Origin: Acetobacter garciniae
GTDB taxonomy: Bacteria; Pseudomonadota; Alphaproteobacteria; Acetobacterales; Acetobacteraceae
DNA: 64,000 bases
Direction of reading: 5' to 3'
NCBI RefSeq assembly: GCF_017377735.1
Contig: NZ_JAFVMH010000001.1
Coordinates: 822,919-886,918, forward strand
A model generated the notes under the pieces. The model worked only from the letters and a program-made list of their open reading frames with translations, was not told the origin of the DNA and made no database searches. The stretch's first letter is position 1. Each line of letters opens with the position of its first letter. Shown piece after piece: positions 8,878 to 17,020 of this stretch. A program made the translations under genes and the position numbers.

Positions 8878-9849
8878 TTGGGCAACAGCTATGACTCCGG
8901 GCGGCTCGACCTGCCTTTTGTGGGTATTTCAACCTTCGGCAAATTCCCCCTTGCCCTGGACTGGGACAACATCCAGGCCGATGTCGCGATCCTTGGCGCT
9001 CCGTTCGACATGGGAACGCAGTTTCGTTCAGGCACGCGGTTCGGGCCGCGTGGCGTGCGTGCGGCATCCACCCTGTTTTCCTTCGGGCATGCCGGCGCAT
9101 ACGACCATGAAGACGATGTGACCTACCTGGAACAGGCCCGTATCGTGGATATTGGCGATGCCGATATGGTGCACACCGATACCCAGACCAGCCACGCCAA
9201 TATTGAAAAAGGTGTGCGCGCGATCCTGAAAGCGGGGGCCATTCCGGTCGTGATCGGGGGGGACCACTCGATCAACATTCCCTGTGTCAATGCGTTTTCG
9301 GATTTCGGGCCGATCTACATTATCCAGATCGACGCGCATCTCGATTTTGTGGATGAACGGCATGGCGTGCGCAACGGTCACGGCAATCCGATGTGCCGGG
9401 CATCCGAACATACGCATGTCAAAGGCATTTCCCAGTTCGGTATCCGCAATGTATCATCCACCGCGCGGGAAGGTTATGAAGCGGCACGGGCCGCCGGGTG
9501 CGATATTCTCTCGGTCCGCGATGTCCGCCGCCTGGGGCTTGAGGCCGTTCTGGCACGCATACCCGAGGGCGTACCCTATTATCTCACGATCGATATTGAC
9601 GGCTTCGACCCGTCCATAGCGCCCGGAACGGGCACGCCCAGCCATGGGGGCTTCCTGTATTACGAGGTGCTGGAACTGCTGGCGGGTGTTGCGGCCAAAG
9701 GCCCGATTGTGGGGATTGACCTGGTGGAGGTGGCCCCCCCTTACGATCCGACGGAGATCACCTCCATCCTGGCCGCCCAGCTTCTGCTGAACCTGATCGG
9801 CCGTATCCTGCATTGCCGCGCCACAAAAGCCGTGACGGCGGGCGAATAA
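8878..9849 (+). CDS. Agmatinase/arginase-family ureohydrolase
   Basis: This 323-residue protein carries the binuclear manganese site of ureohydrolases: GGDHS (His130), DAHLD (Asp152, His154, Asp156) and DIDGFDPS (Asp239, Asp241) followed by the APGTGTPSHGG loop. Such enzymes hydrolyse agmatine, guanidinobutyrate, guanidinopropionate, formiminoglutamate or guanidine. Length fits the agmatinase group. The start is a TTG at 8878 with GGGAG 7 nt upstream; the next in-frame Met lies well inside the fold. It is divergent from a LysR gene and 104 bp before a transporter. The exact guanidino substrate is uncertain. Confidence 0.9.
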   Translation: MGNSYDSGRLDLPFVGISTFGKFPLALDWDNIQADVAILGAPFDMGTQFRSGTRFGPRGVRAASTLFSFGHAGAYDHEDDVTYLEQARIVDIGDADMVHTDTQTSHANIEKGVRAILKAGAIPVVIGGDHSINIPCVNAFSDFGPIYIIQIDAHLDFVDERHGVRNGHGNPMCRASEHTHVKGISQFGIRNVSSTAREGYEAARAAGCDILSVRDVRRLGLEAVLARIPEGVPYYLTIDIDGFDPSIAPGTGTPSHGGFLYYEVLELLAGVAAKGPIVGIDLVEVAPPYDPTEITSILAAQLLLNLIGRILHCRATKAVTAGE

Positions 9850-9953
9850 GCGGGGCGTGGCGTCGGGTTGTGTCCGTTATTGCCTGCATCTGTCTGCCTG
9901 GCGCGCAGATGTGGGTCGTGCGGGTCATGAACACTGAAAGCGGGTAAAGTACC

Positions 9954-11216
9954 ATGGATCGTCGTCTGATACCGCTTGTGCTCGGGTGCTTTTTGGGAAC
10001 ATTCCTGGAATGGTACGACTATGCGCTGTACAGTTATCTGGCGACATCCATTTCAGTCACGTTTTTCCCGAAAGGGGATGCCTCGATCGCGCTGATGGAA
10101 ACATTCGCGGTCTTTGCCCTGTCCTTTCTGGTTCGTCCCCTGGGCGGTGTGTTCTGGGGCTTTATCGGGGATCGCTTCGGCCGGAAGGTCTCGCTTTCGG
10201 CCTCCATTTTGCTGATATCGGGCAGTACGGCCTGTATCGGGCTTATTCCCGCCTATCATGCAATCGGGATTTACGCGCCCTGCCTGCTCCTGTTCTTCAG
10301 GCTCTTGCAAGGGTTGTCTGCGGCAGGTGAATACGCCGGTGCGGCCATTATCCTGGCCGAAACCGTGCCCGCCCGACTGCGTGGCGTGCTGACGGCGGTC
10401 GTGCCCGCGGGGGAAGCCATGGGGCTACTGGCGGGTGCGTGCCTAATCTATGGTTTTTCCATCTTGTCACATGGCGGTCCAATGCAGGACTGGATGTGGC
10501 GCGCGCCTTTTCTGGTCTCGATCCCGCTTGGTCTTCTGGCGTTTTTCCTGCGCAGGCGCGTGTTCGATGCCACGCCACCAAGCACCTTTACCCACGATAT
10601 CACGCCCATCCGCCATCTTGTCGGCCAGTATCGCGGCACGTTGCTGATCGGGTTCCTGGCTGCCGTTCTGGACGCAGTGGGCTTTTATTTTGTGCTGACC
10701 TTTCTGCCGACTTTCCTGCTCTCATCCGGCCTGATCGCGGGACGGAACACTGTGAAATGGGAAATACTGCCCCTGCTGGTCTTTGTTCCGGCCGTCATGG
10801 GGGCGGGTTTCCTGGCTGATCGGCTGGGGGCGCGAAAAGTCCTGGCCATATCGGCCCTGTGCTTCATGCTTTTCTACCTGCCCATATTGTGGCTGATGCC
10901 GCATCTGCCGCCCGGCGGAATTCTGGCGTGCGAATTGCTGCTGGCGGCATTTCTTGCCTTGGCAGACGGGGCGTTGCCGTTCTTCCTGGCAGGTCTTTTC
11001 CCGGCCCAGGTACGTTATTCCGGCTTTGCCGTGGCGTTCAATCTCTCCAACACGGTTTTTGGTGGTACGACACCGCTGGTCATGACCCTGTTCACGCATC
11101 TGAAATACGCATATTTCCTGTCCGCAAGCTGGATTATCGGTGCGGCGTGGCTGACGCTTCTGGCTGTCTGCATGGCAAAAGACACGAAAAAAGTGGCGCT
11201 GACAGCGCGGGATTAG
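9954..11216 (+). CDS. MFS transporter, metabolite:H+ symporter (MHS) type
   Basis: This 420-residue protein has twelve predicted membrane segments. The MHS signature appears at the N-terminus (GTFLEWYDYALYSYLA, about 15-30) and in the first cytoplasmic loop (GDRFGRKVSL, about 78-87). Family members import dicarboxylates, shikimate, proline/betaine or related metabolites with protons. It follows the ureohydrolase in the same direction, so it may bring in that enzyme's substrate or a downstream acid. The gene ends before a repeat element that may stop transcription. Confidence 0.88.
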   Translation: MDRRLIPLVLGCFLGTFLEWYDYALYSYLATSISVTFFPKGDASIALMETFAVFALSFLVRPLGGVFWGFIGDRFGRKVSLSASILLISGSTACIGLIPAYHAIGIYAPCLLLFFRLLQGLSAAGEYAGAAIILAETVPARLRGVLTAVVPAGEAMGLLAGACLIYGFSILSHGGPMQDWMWRAPFLVSIPLGLLAFFLRRRVFDATPPSTFTHDITPIRHLVGQYRGTLLIGFLAAVLDAVGFYFVLTFLPTFLLSSGLIAGRNTVKWEILPLLVFVPAVMGAGFLADRLGARKVLAISALCFMLFYLPILWLMPHLPPGGILACELLLAAFLALADGALPFFLAGLFPAQVRYSGFAVAFNLSNTVFGGTTPLVMTLFTHLKYAYFLSASWIIGAAWLTLLAVCMAKDTKKVALTARD

Positions 11217-11320
11217 GGTGTTTTCTGGGTGCCCGTCCGCTAACGGTTGAAGAAGCCTGACGGTAATAGGCTGCTGTACCCGTCAAAAGTTGCCTCAAAA
11301 TAACGCAGTGAACAATAAAA

Positions 11321-11397
11321 ATAAAAGTTTTTGGTGAAGCTTTTTTCCAAAAGCTTTAGGGAACACCACCTTTTAAGAAGGTAACGGCCAAAGACTA
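11321..11397. repeat. Dispersed intergenic palindromic repeat, copy 1
   Basis: This AT-rich block lies between the convergent transporter and tetR genes. It starts AAAAGTTTTTGGTGAAGC, continues through CCAAAAGCTTTAGGG, and ends in a degenerate inverted arm (GGCCAAAGACT). The reverse complement of 49867-49952 carries the same ordered blocks. Both copies can fold into an imperfect long hairpin with T-runs, so a terminator-like role is plausible. I recall similar sequences scattered between genes in Komagataeibacter genomes, but that is memory, not a search. Confidence 0.7.
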
Positions 11398-11445
11398 CTA
11401 TGCAACGACAGAATATTTCGCGGATAGATTTACGAAACGTCCCCC

Positions 11446-12210
11446 CTAACCCGGCGCGGGGGAGCCAGGCTGGGTTTGCACCGCTGAACGGCCCGCAGTC
11501 CTGTCCTTTGCGGGCCTGCTTTTTTCCGGGGCGGGCGGGAACGCATAGGTGCTGGGGGCCAGCATGCCGCCCACGAAATAGCTGGCGAGCCTGTCTATCG
11601 TTTCATCGATATCGTCGCCCCTGTAACGCTGGGTGGAGACTTCATCCAGTCGCGCGACATCGGCCAGCACGTACAGATAGGCCCCGATCATGAAGGTCAT
11701 GCGCCAGTGGATATCTGCGGGGTCTATATGCGGCAGGGCTTTTTCGAGTGCTGCGATATAACGCTGGGTGACAACGTCATAAACATCCTTGCGGATCTGG
11801 AAGGCATTGTATTCGGGTTCGGTATGGATACGGGCCTGAAGCCTGCTCCAGGCGGAATATTGCCGCTTGATATCGAATTGCGGCCTTAAATAAGCAAGAA
11901 TGATGCTGCGTGCGTCGGGCGGGCTGCCATTGGCTGCGGCCTCCACGGCGTCCAGGGCGCGCATGCGCAGGGTGCTGACCTCGCTCCCGCGGCGCTTGTA
12001 CACGGCTTCGAACAGGGTCTGCTTGGAACCGAAATAATAGCCGATCAGCGCCTGATTGACATCTGCTTGGCGGGCGATATCGCGCAGGGTCGTGCCCGCA
12101 AAGCCCAGTGCTGCGAATTGCTGCTCCGCCACGTCGAGAATGGTGTCGCGGGTATCAAGGGATTCCACCGGTCGGCCTGGCCTGCGTGGTGCTTTGGCTG
12201 TCTTGGTCAT
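11446..12210 (-). CDS. TetR-family transcriptional regulator
   Basis: This 254-residue regulator has a TetR DNA-binding domain at about residues 15-65 (FAALGFAGTTLRDIA then the QALIGYYFGSKQTLFEAV recognition helix region) and an all-helical C-terminal ligand domain. The frame is open to 12315, but the Met at 12210, preceded by GAGAGAGACAGGA, gives a normal N-terminus. It is transcribed in the same direction as the Rieske/hydroxylase genes, 194 bp downstream, and a perfect 10-bp inverted repeat lies 18 bp before its start. It may regulate itself and the aromatic cluster. Confidence 0.88.
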   Translation of the reverse strand: MTKTAKAPRRPGRPVESLDTRDTILDVAEQQFAALGFAGTTLRDIARQADVNQALIGYYFGSKQTLFEAVYKRRGSEVSTLRMRALDAVEAAANGSPPDARSIILAYLRPQFDIKRQYSAWSRLQARIHTEPEYNAFQIRKDVYDVVTQRYIAALEKALPHIDPADIHWRMTFMIGAYLYVLADVARLDEVSTQRYRGDDIDETIDRLASYFVGGMLAPSTYAFPPAPEKSRPAKDRTAGRSAVQTQPGSPAPG

Positions 12211-12227
12211 GGTCCTGTCTCTCTCCC

Positions 12228-12252
12228 CTTCAAGGGGTTTAGCCCCTTGAAG
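12228..12252. promoter_or_regulatory. Perfect inverted repeat before tetR gene
   Basis: CTTCAAGGGG (12228-12237) and CCCCTTGAAG (12243-12252) form a perfect 10-bp inverted repeat with a 5-nt spacer. It sits 18 bp upstream of the TetR start codon, in the gap after the FAD hydroxylase gene. The placement suits a TetR autoregulatory operator. An RNA stem-loop in the leader or an intercistronic processing hairpin is the alternative; there is no T-run after it on the transcribed strand, so a simple terminator is less likely. Confidence 0.55.
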
Positions 12253-12404
12253 ACAGGGGGGAAAGTCCAATCCAGAACACATAGGGATGTTTGGGCCAAT
12301 CCCCCCATGCATCACCAGTCAGGCGTGAAAGGCCCGGGGCTTGTCAGGCCCCGGCAGGGCGGACATTGGGTGGCGAGAGAGAGCATTGACGCTTCTCCCT
12401 GCCT

Positions 12405-13619
12405 TTATGCGGCGGTCTTTACCCGGTTGGGGTCGAAATCCGTTGCGTTATAGGCATAGACCCAACTGGCCTGAATGCCCGAGGCATGGGGGTTGAACAG
12501 CCCCTTTATCTTGTAGCTGAGATCGCGCTTGAACTGCGCGAAACGGCTTTGCTTGTGGTAGGTCTTGCCGCGTTCGCGCGATTCAAGCTGCACGCGGCTG
12601 GTGCGGGGCAGGCGCTCGCCCTCATACGCGGCCAGGGCGGCCGGTATGTCGTGGCCCTTCGCCGCAAGGGCCTTGGCCAGGACGAATGCATCCTCGATGG
12701 CCATGGCGGCCCCCTGCGACAGGAAGGGCAGCATGGGGTGGGCGGCGTCACCCAGCAGCGTGACATGACCGACGGACCAGGTTTTCATGGGGTCGCGATC
12801 GAACAGGCCCCATTTGAAAACCGTATCCGTGCGTTCGAACAGCTTGATGACGTTTTCATGCCAGCCCGAAAACACGCCCAGCAGTTCCTCACGCGAACTG
12901 GGAACGCTCCAGGATTCCTCGACCCAGTTGCTGGTTTCGGTCACCGCCACAATGTTTACGGCGGCGCCACACCGCACGTAATAGGTTACGACATGCGCGC
13001 GTGGTCCCATCCAGAAGGAGGAATCGGGGCTGACGAAATCGGGCATATGCTCGAACGGTACGACCGCGCGGTAGCACATCTTGCCCGTGAAATTCGGCGC
13101 TTCCGCCCCGAAAAGAGCGCCACGCACCGTGGAGCGTACGCCATCGGCCCCCACGATCAGGTCGGCTTCGAATTCGCTGCCATCTTCGAAAAGGGCCGCA
13201 GCCTTGTCGCCGCGCTGTTCGACCCCCACGCAGCCGGTATTGAACTGCGTGATATCGGCCGGCAGGTCGGACGCCAGCAGGGCATGCAGATCGGCACGAT
13301 GGACGTGGTAGAAGGGCGCGCCATACAGGCGTGGGCATTCGCCCGCCAACGGGGTGCGGAAGTTTTCCTGCGCGGTCTTCCAGTTCCGGCCGACCAGGGC
13401 CTGCGGCAGGAAGGCGATTTTTTCCAGCCCTTCCTTCAGCCCCAGTGCCTGGAGCACTTTCACAGCGTTGGGGGTCATCTGGATACCGGCCCCTACCTCG
13501 CCGAAGGCTGCGGCTTTTTCGAACAGGCGCACCTCGATGCCTGCCTGCAAAAGTGCCCGGGCAAGTGCCACACCGCCAATGCCGCCGCCGATAATGCCTA
13601 CCGTTAATGTCTTGCTCAT
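12405..13619 (-). CDS. FAD-dependent aromatic hydroxylase (salicylate / 3-hydroxybenzoate 6-hydroxylase-like)
   Basis: This 404-residue class A flavoprotein monooxygenase has the N-terminal dinucleotide fold (GGGIGG, residues 11-16), the DG motif (VGADGVRSTVR) and the GD motif (LLGDAAHPMLPFLSQGA). Overall pattern and length fit salicylate hydroxylase and 3-hydroxybenzoate 6-hydroxylase, which hydroxylate phenolic acids using NAD(P)H and oxygen. The Met at 13619 is the natural start; the upstream extension to 13676 is not conserved-looking. It follows a Rieske oxygenase and reductase on the same strand after 98 bp, so a demethylation or dihydroxylation product may be its substrate. Confidence 0.88.
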   Translation of the reverse strand: MSKTLTVGIIGGGIGGVALARALLQAGIEVRLFEKAAAFGEVGAGIQMTPNAVKVLQALGLKEGLEKIAFLPQALVGRNWKTAQENFRTPLAGECPRLYGAPFYHVHRADLHALLASDLPADITQFNTGCVGVEQRGDKAAALFEDGSEFEADLIVGADGVRSTVRGALFGAEAPNFTGKMCYRAVVPFEHMPDFVSPDSSFWMGPRAHVVTYYVRCGAAVNIVAVTETSNWVEESWSVPSSREELLGVFSGWHENVIKLFERTDTVFKWGLFDRDPMKTWSVGHVTLLGDAAHPMLPFLSQGAAMAIEDAFVLAKALAAKGHDIPAALAAYEGERLPRTSRVQLESRERGKTYHKQSRFAQFKRDLSYKIKGLFNPHASGIQASWVYAYNATDFDPNRVKTAA

Positions 13620-13717
13620 GGTGTCATCCAGTCTGCTGCGCCCTTGGCTGCATGAAGAAAAGGCTTTCGGCTTCATGGCGAAGTGGCGGAATAATTTGAA
13701 AAATCTCGTATCTGCCG

Positions 13718-14671
13718 TCAGATATCCAGAACCAGGCTATCGCCCGATGCGCGGGAGCAGCAGATGATCATGGTGCTTTCACGCTCATGGGTGGCGGCAG
13801 GCCAGACCGTGTCGCGGTGGTCCACGCCGCCTTCGAGCACACGCACCTGGCAGGCGCCGCAAACCCCTTCCTCGCAGGAATAGGGAACGTCTATGCCTGC
13901 GGCGAGACACGCATCCAGAATTGTCTGTTCCGCGCCAATTTCCAGCGTGCGGTTCTGCCGCGCCAGGGTCACGCGGAAAGGGGCCGAGCATGTGCCGGGT
14001 GCTGCCGCAGGGGCTTCGAAATACTCTGTGTGCAGGCAGTCCGCTGCCCTGTCGGCTGTCGCGCGGTTGAAGGCTTCGAGCATGCGCACCGGGCCGCAGC
14101 AGTAAAGCTGTGCCGAAGGGTCGATATCGGGGAGCAGCGCTTCAAGCCGGGGGGCTGTCATTTCCTCGGTGGCGTAGAGGGTGACATTCGGGTCCGCCGC
14201 CAGGGTGGCATGGTGTAGAAATGCATCGGATGTGCGGGCCCAGTAGAACAGGCGCACAGCCTCCCCCCGCGTACGCAGGGCGTTGTAATGGGTCAGCAGT
14301 GGGGTGACACCGATCCCCCCGGCAAAAAGCACGCTTTCCCCCTGTCTCTCGCTTAAGGGAAAGGTGTTGCGCGGGGCGTGGGCCCGGTACTCCGTACCGA
14401 TCGTGGCCTGGGCGTGCAGGCTTTCCGATCCGCCCCGCCCGTTGGGCTGGCGTTGCACGGCAATGCTGTATGTGCTCCCCGATGGGTCAAGGTCCACCAG
14501 GCTGTATTGCCGCGTCATGCCGGGGGCGATCTCCAGGTCGATATGCGCACCGGGGCTGGCGGGGGGAAGTGTTCCCCCATTGGCGGGCTTGAAACGAAAA
14601 ATCCTGATGTCGCGGGCGGCCTGTTCAACGGCGTCAAGCCGCAGCAGCAGGCTTTGCGGTTCAGTAGACAC
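13718..14671 (-). CDS. Phthalate-dioxygenase-reductase-type oxidoreductase (FMN, NAD, 2Fe-2S)
   Basis: This 317-residue protein has three parts: a flavin-binding barrel (RQYSLVDL near 54-61), an NAD-binding domain (FAGGIGVTPLL near 116-126) and a C-terminal plant-type ferredoxin domain. The cluster Cys are C266, C271 and C274 plus one of C304/C305. This is the layout of VanB and phthalate dioxygenase reductase, which feed electrons from NAD(P)H to a Rieske oxygenase. Translation starts at GTG, overlapping the Rieske stop by 11 bp, so the two are translationally coupled partners. Confidence 0.92.
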   Translation of the reverse strand: MSTEPQSLLLRLDAVEQAARDIRIFRFKPANGGTLPPASPGAHIDLEIAPGMTRQYSLVDLDPSGSTYSIAVQRQPNGRGGSESLHAQATIGTEYRAHAPRNTFPLSERQGESVLFAGGIGVTPLLTHYNALRTRGEAVRLFYWARTSDAFLHHATLAADPNVTLYATEEMTAPRLEALLPDIDPSAQLYCCGPVRMLEAFNRATADRAADCLHTEYFEAPAAAPGTCSAPFRVTLARQNRTLEIGAEQTILDACLAAGIDVPYSCEEGVCGACQVRVLEGGVDHRDTVWPAATHERESTMIICCSRASGDSLVLDI

Positions 14672-15707
14672 CGTAGGTTACTCCCAGGTCGCGCAGCCAG
14701 GACCTATAGCGCTGGCCCATCAGATCGGTGCGGTGGTGCAGTTCGTAGCGCAGTTCCACGGGAATGCGCTCGGGGCGCTGGGTTTCGACAATCTCGCGGT
14801 CCTGGTTGAAGACTACGTCGGCCCGCTTGCGTGTCTGTTCCGCGTCAGGGGCCGGTTTGATGTCGAGTGCGGCACAGATCCGCACGATCGACTGTTTGTC
14901 GTTAACGGCCTGGACCGTGAAGAACGTCGTGAACAGATTGCTTTTATCCGTGACAGGGTTGCCCTGTGCGTCCGCATCCTGCGTGCGCTTGGAGAAATAG
15001 GCCACCAGCGGGCGAAACGCGTGGTAGGTATAGAAGGCCACCACCGGTATGCCCCGGAAATCCCCCTGCGGCTGGAACACCCTGACCTCGGAAGATTTAA
15101 GCCCTGTCGGTGTCAGTTCGACGCTGTAGGGCAGCAGACGGTCGGGGTTGTCCGTAACGCCGTTAAGACCTGCGTGGACGAAGGGGAAATGGGTCGCGTC
15201 GATAAAATTCTCGACGGAGCGGTAGCCATTGGCTTCGTAAATATACGGGCCCGAATGCACCTTGATGAAATCCGCATCATCCCATTCGGGAAAGACCGGA
15301 ATATCATGGGAAGGTTCGCCCAGGCTCATCCATACAAACCCGTAGCGCTCCACCACCTTGTAGGTGAAGGCCATGGCTTTTTTCATGGGCGTTTCATCGG
15401 GGGCGGCGGGCATCAGGGTGCAGCGGCCCTGCGTATTGTAGCGCCAGCCATGGTAGGGGCACACGACCTGGTCGTCCTGCACCCACCCTTTGGACAGGCG
15501 CGCCCCGCGGTGGATGCACAGATCCTCCCATACATGGACGGCCCCATGCGTGTCACGCCAGACGATAAGGTCGCGTTCGAGCAGTGTCAGCGGATACAGT
15601 TTTCCAGGTTCGAAATCGGTCGAAAAGCCGACGACGTGCCAGTCATTGAGCAGCACGGGGTCCTGGCAGCCGTCACGCTCGGTGATGGGAAGGGCTCTGG
15701 TGTTCAT
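14661..15707 (-). CDS. Rieske non-haem iron oxygenase, alpha subunit (VanA-like)
   Basis: This 348-residue protein carries the Rieske 2Fe-2S motif C64-x-H66 with C83-x2-H86, and the mononuclear iron site Asp170, His173 and His178 in the NFIDATHFPFVHAG region. Size and the adjacent PDR-type reductase point to the single-component-oxygenase class of vanillate O-demethylase and relatives. A GTG at 15722 is possible, but GGAG lies 9 nt before the ATG at 15707. It probably demethylates or hydroxylates an aromatic acid, with the downstream FAD hydroxylase acting next. The substrate is inferred only by family. Confidence 0.9.
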   Translation of the reverse strand: MNTRALPITERDGCQDPVLLNDWHVVGFSTDFEPGKLYPLTLLERDLIVWRDTHGAVHVWEDLCIHRGARLSKGWVQDDQVVCPYHGWRYNTQGRCTLMPAAPDETPMKKAMAFTYKVVERYGFVWMSLGEPSHDIPVFPEWDDADFIKVHSGPYIYEANGYRSVENFIDATHFPFVHAGLNGVTDNPDRLLPYSVELTPTGLKSSEVRVFQPQGDFRGIPVVAFYTYHAFRPLVAYFSKRTQDADAQGNPVTDKSNLFTTFFTVQAVNDKQSIVRICAALDIKPAPDAEQTRKRADVVFNQDREIVETQRPERIPVELRYELHHRTDLMGQRYRSWLRDLGVTYGVY

Positions 15708-16129
15708 GGTCTTGGTCTCCACGGCGGACTCGCCACGACGCTACGCTGATATTAGTCATGTGTTTAATATAAAAAATCAGCCCGAACAATGAAAATGTTA
15801 CGATCGGTTATCAGACCCTGCGCAGGGTTGAGGCTAGGGCCGGGTAAAAGAACGCCCCCTACCCCGGCTCCGCCCGCGCTGGTCCGGATCCCTTGCAAGC
15901 AAGTCGGCCCGCACACAGCCCCCTGCCCGCCATTCCTCGGATATGTTGGGGTCCACGGAAGATCGGACATGGGATAATTATACATATGAATAATAACATG
16001 TCACCGGTTTTGCGGCAGGTCGCGGGAGTTTGAAAGATTCTCCCTGTTTTGCCTGAAAGATACATTTGTATTTTAATTTCATATTATGATACGTATGTTT
16101 CATTCTCCCTATCAGACCGAAGGCACTCC
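15708..16129. other. Intergenic control region between Rieske and RpiR genes
   Basis: About 420 bp without a convincing gene separates two divergent operons. Near the Rieske side is an AT-rich block with a perfect inverted repeat ATATTA (15749-15754) and TAATAT (15765-15770), a possible operator. Near the RpiR side, ATTCTCCCT occurs twice in direct orientation (16037-16045 and 16102-16110), and TGAAAGAT occurs twice around 16031-16065. The middle is GC-rich and unremarkable. These are sequence observations; no factor can be assigned. Confidence 0.5.
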
Positions 16130-17020
16130 GTGGACAAAGGCCCCCTGCACGACGCGCTTATCGCTGGTTTTGAAGCGCTTTCCCCCCAGCTTCAGGCTGC
16201 GGCGCGGTATGTTGTCGATAACCCGCGGGATGTCGCCTTGCTGTCCATGCGTGAACAGGCCCGGCGGGCGGAACTGCAACCCGCAACCATGACACGCCTG
16301 GCCAAGCATCTTGGCTATGACGGCTACGATGCGATCCGCACCTTGTACAAGGACGCCATGCGCGACAGGCTGGCAGGTTTTGCGGGCAAGGCGGGGGCAC
16401 AGGCGCAGCACCAGAAGCTGCTGGGGGATGGCGCGCTGGCGGCGGAAATACTGGCCTCGATGCGTGAGCAGATCGCCCATCTGGCAGCCCCGCACGCCCT
16501 GCCCCGGCTTGCGGCGGCTGCAACACATCTGGCCCAGGCCCGCACTGTTTATTGCCTGGGGCTGCGGGCCAGCCACCCCGTGGCATGGCACCTGCATTAC
16601 ATCCTTTCGCTCAGCGGGGGCAAATCCGTTTTGCTCGACGGGATCGCGGGCACCGGGGCCGACCCGATCGCCCAGGCGGAAAAGGATGACGCGCTGCTGG
16701 TCGTCAGTATCATGCCCTATACGCGTACAAGCATAGAAATTGCCGAATATGCACGCAGCCAGGGCGTGCCCGTTATTGCCGTGACCGATAGCGAGGTCTC
16801 GCCCCTCGCCCTCATGGCGGATGCCTCCGTCCTGGTGCAGACGGACAGCCCCTCCTTCTTTCACAGCCTGGTGCCTGCCTTTGCCGTGGCGGAGGTGCTG
16901 GGCGCGCTGATTGCGGGCCATGGGGGTGAACGCACGCTGGCGGCCCTAAAACGCTCCGACGCATGGCTTGACGCCGTTCAGGCCCATCTTCCCGCCTCTA
17001 CTGTCAGGACAGGCTCATGA
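16130..17020 (+). CDS. MurR/RpiR-family transcriptional regulator with SIS domain
   Basis: This 296-residue regulator has an N-terminal RpiR helix-turn-helix (residues 1-78; EQARRAELQPATMTRLAKHLGYDGYDAIR) and a SIS sugar-isomerase-like effector domain (about 125-255). The frame is open from 16049, but GAAGG at 16119-16123 lies 6 nt before the GTG at 16130, which starts the family's usual N-terminus. Its stop overlaps the aminotransferase start in an ATGA, so the regulator is cotranslated with the enzyme. It likely senses a metabolite of this operon; RpiR proteins are not limited to sugar phosphates. Confidence 0.88.
   Translation: MDKGPLHDALIAGFEALSPQLQAAARYVVDNPRDVALLSMREQARRAELQPATMTRLAKHLGYDGYDAIRTLYKDAMRDRLAGFAGKAGAQAQHQKLLGDGALAAEILASMREQIAHLAAPHALPRLAAAATHLAQARTVYCLGLRASHPVAWHLHYILSLSGGKSVLLDGIAGTGADPIAQAEKDDALLVVSIMPYTRTSIEIAEYARSQGVPVIAVTDSEVSPLALMADASVLVQTDSPSFFHSLVPAFAVAEVLGALIAGHGGERTLAALKRSDAWLDAVQAHLPASTVRTGS

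Noticed and set aside
15789..15985. Short open frames on both strands in the Rieske-RpiR gap
   Set aside because: They overlap each other, lack ribosome sites and resemble no family. The gap is better explained as a control region.
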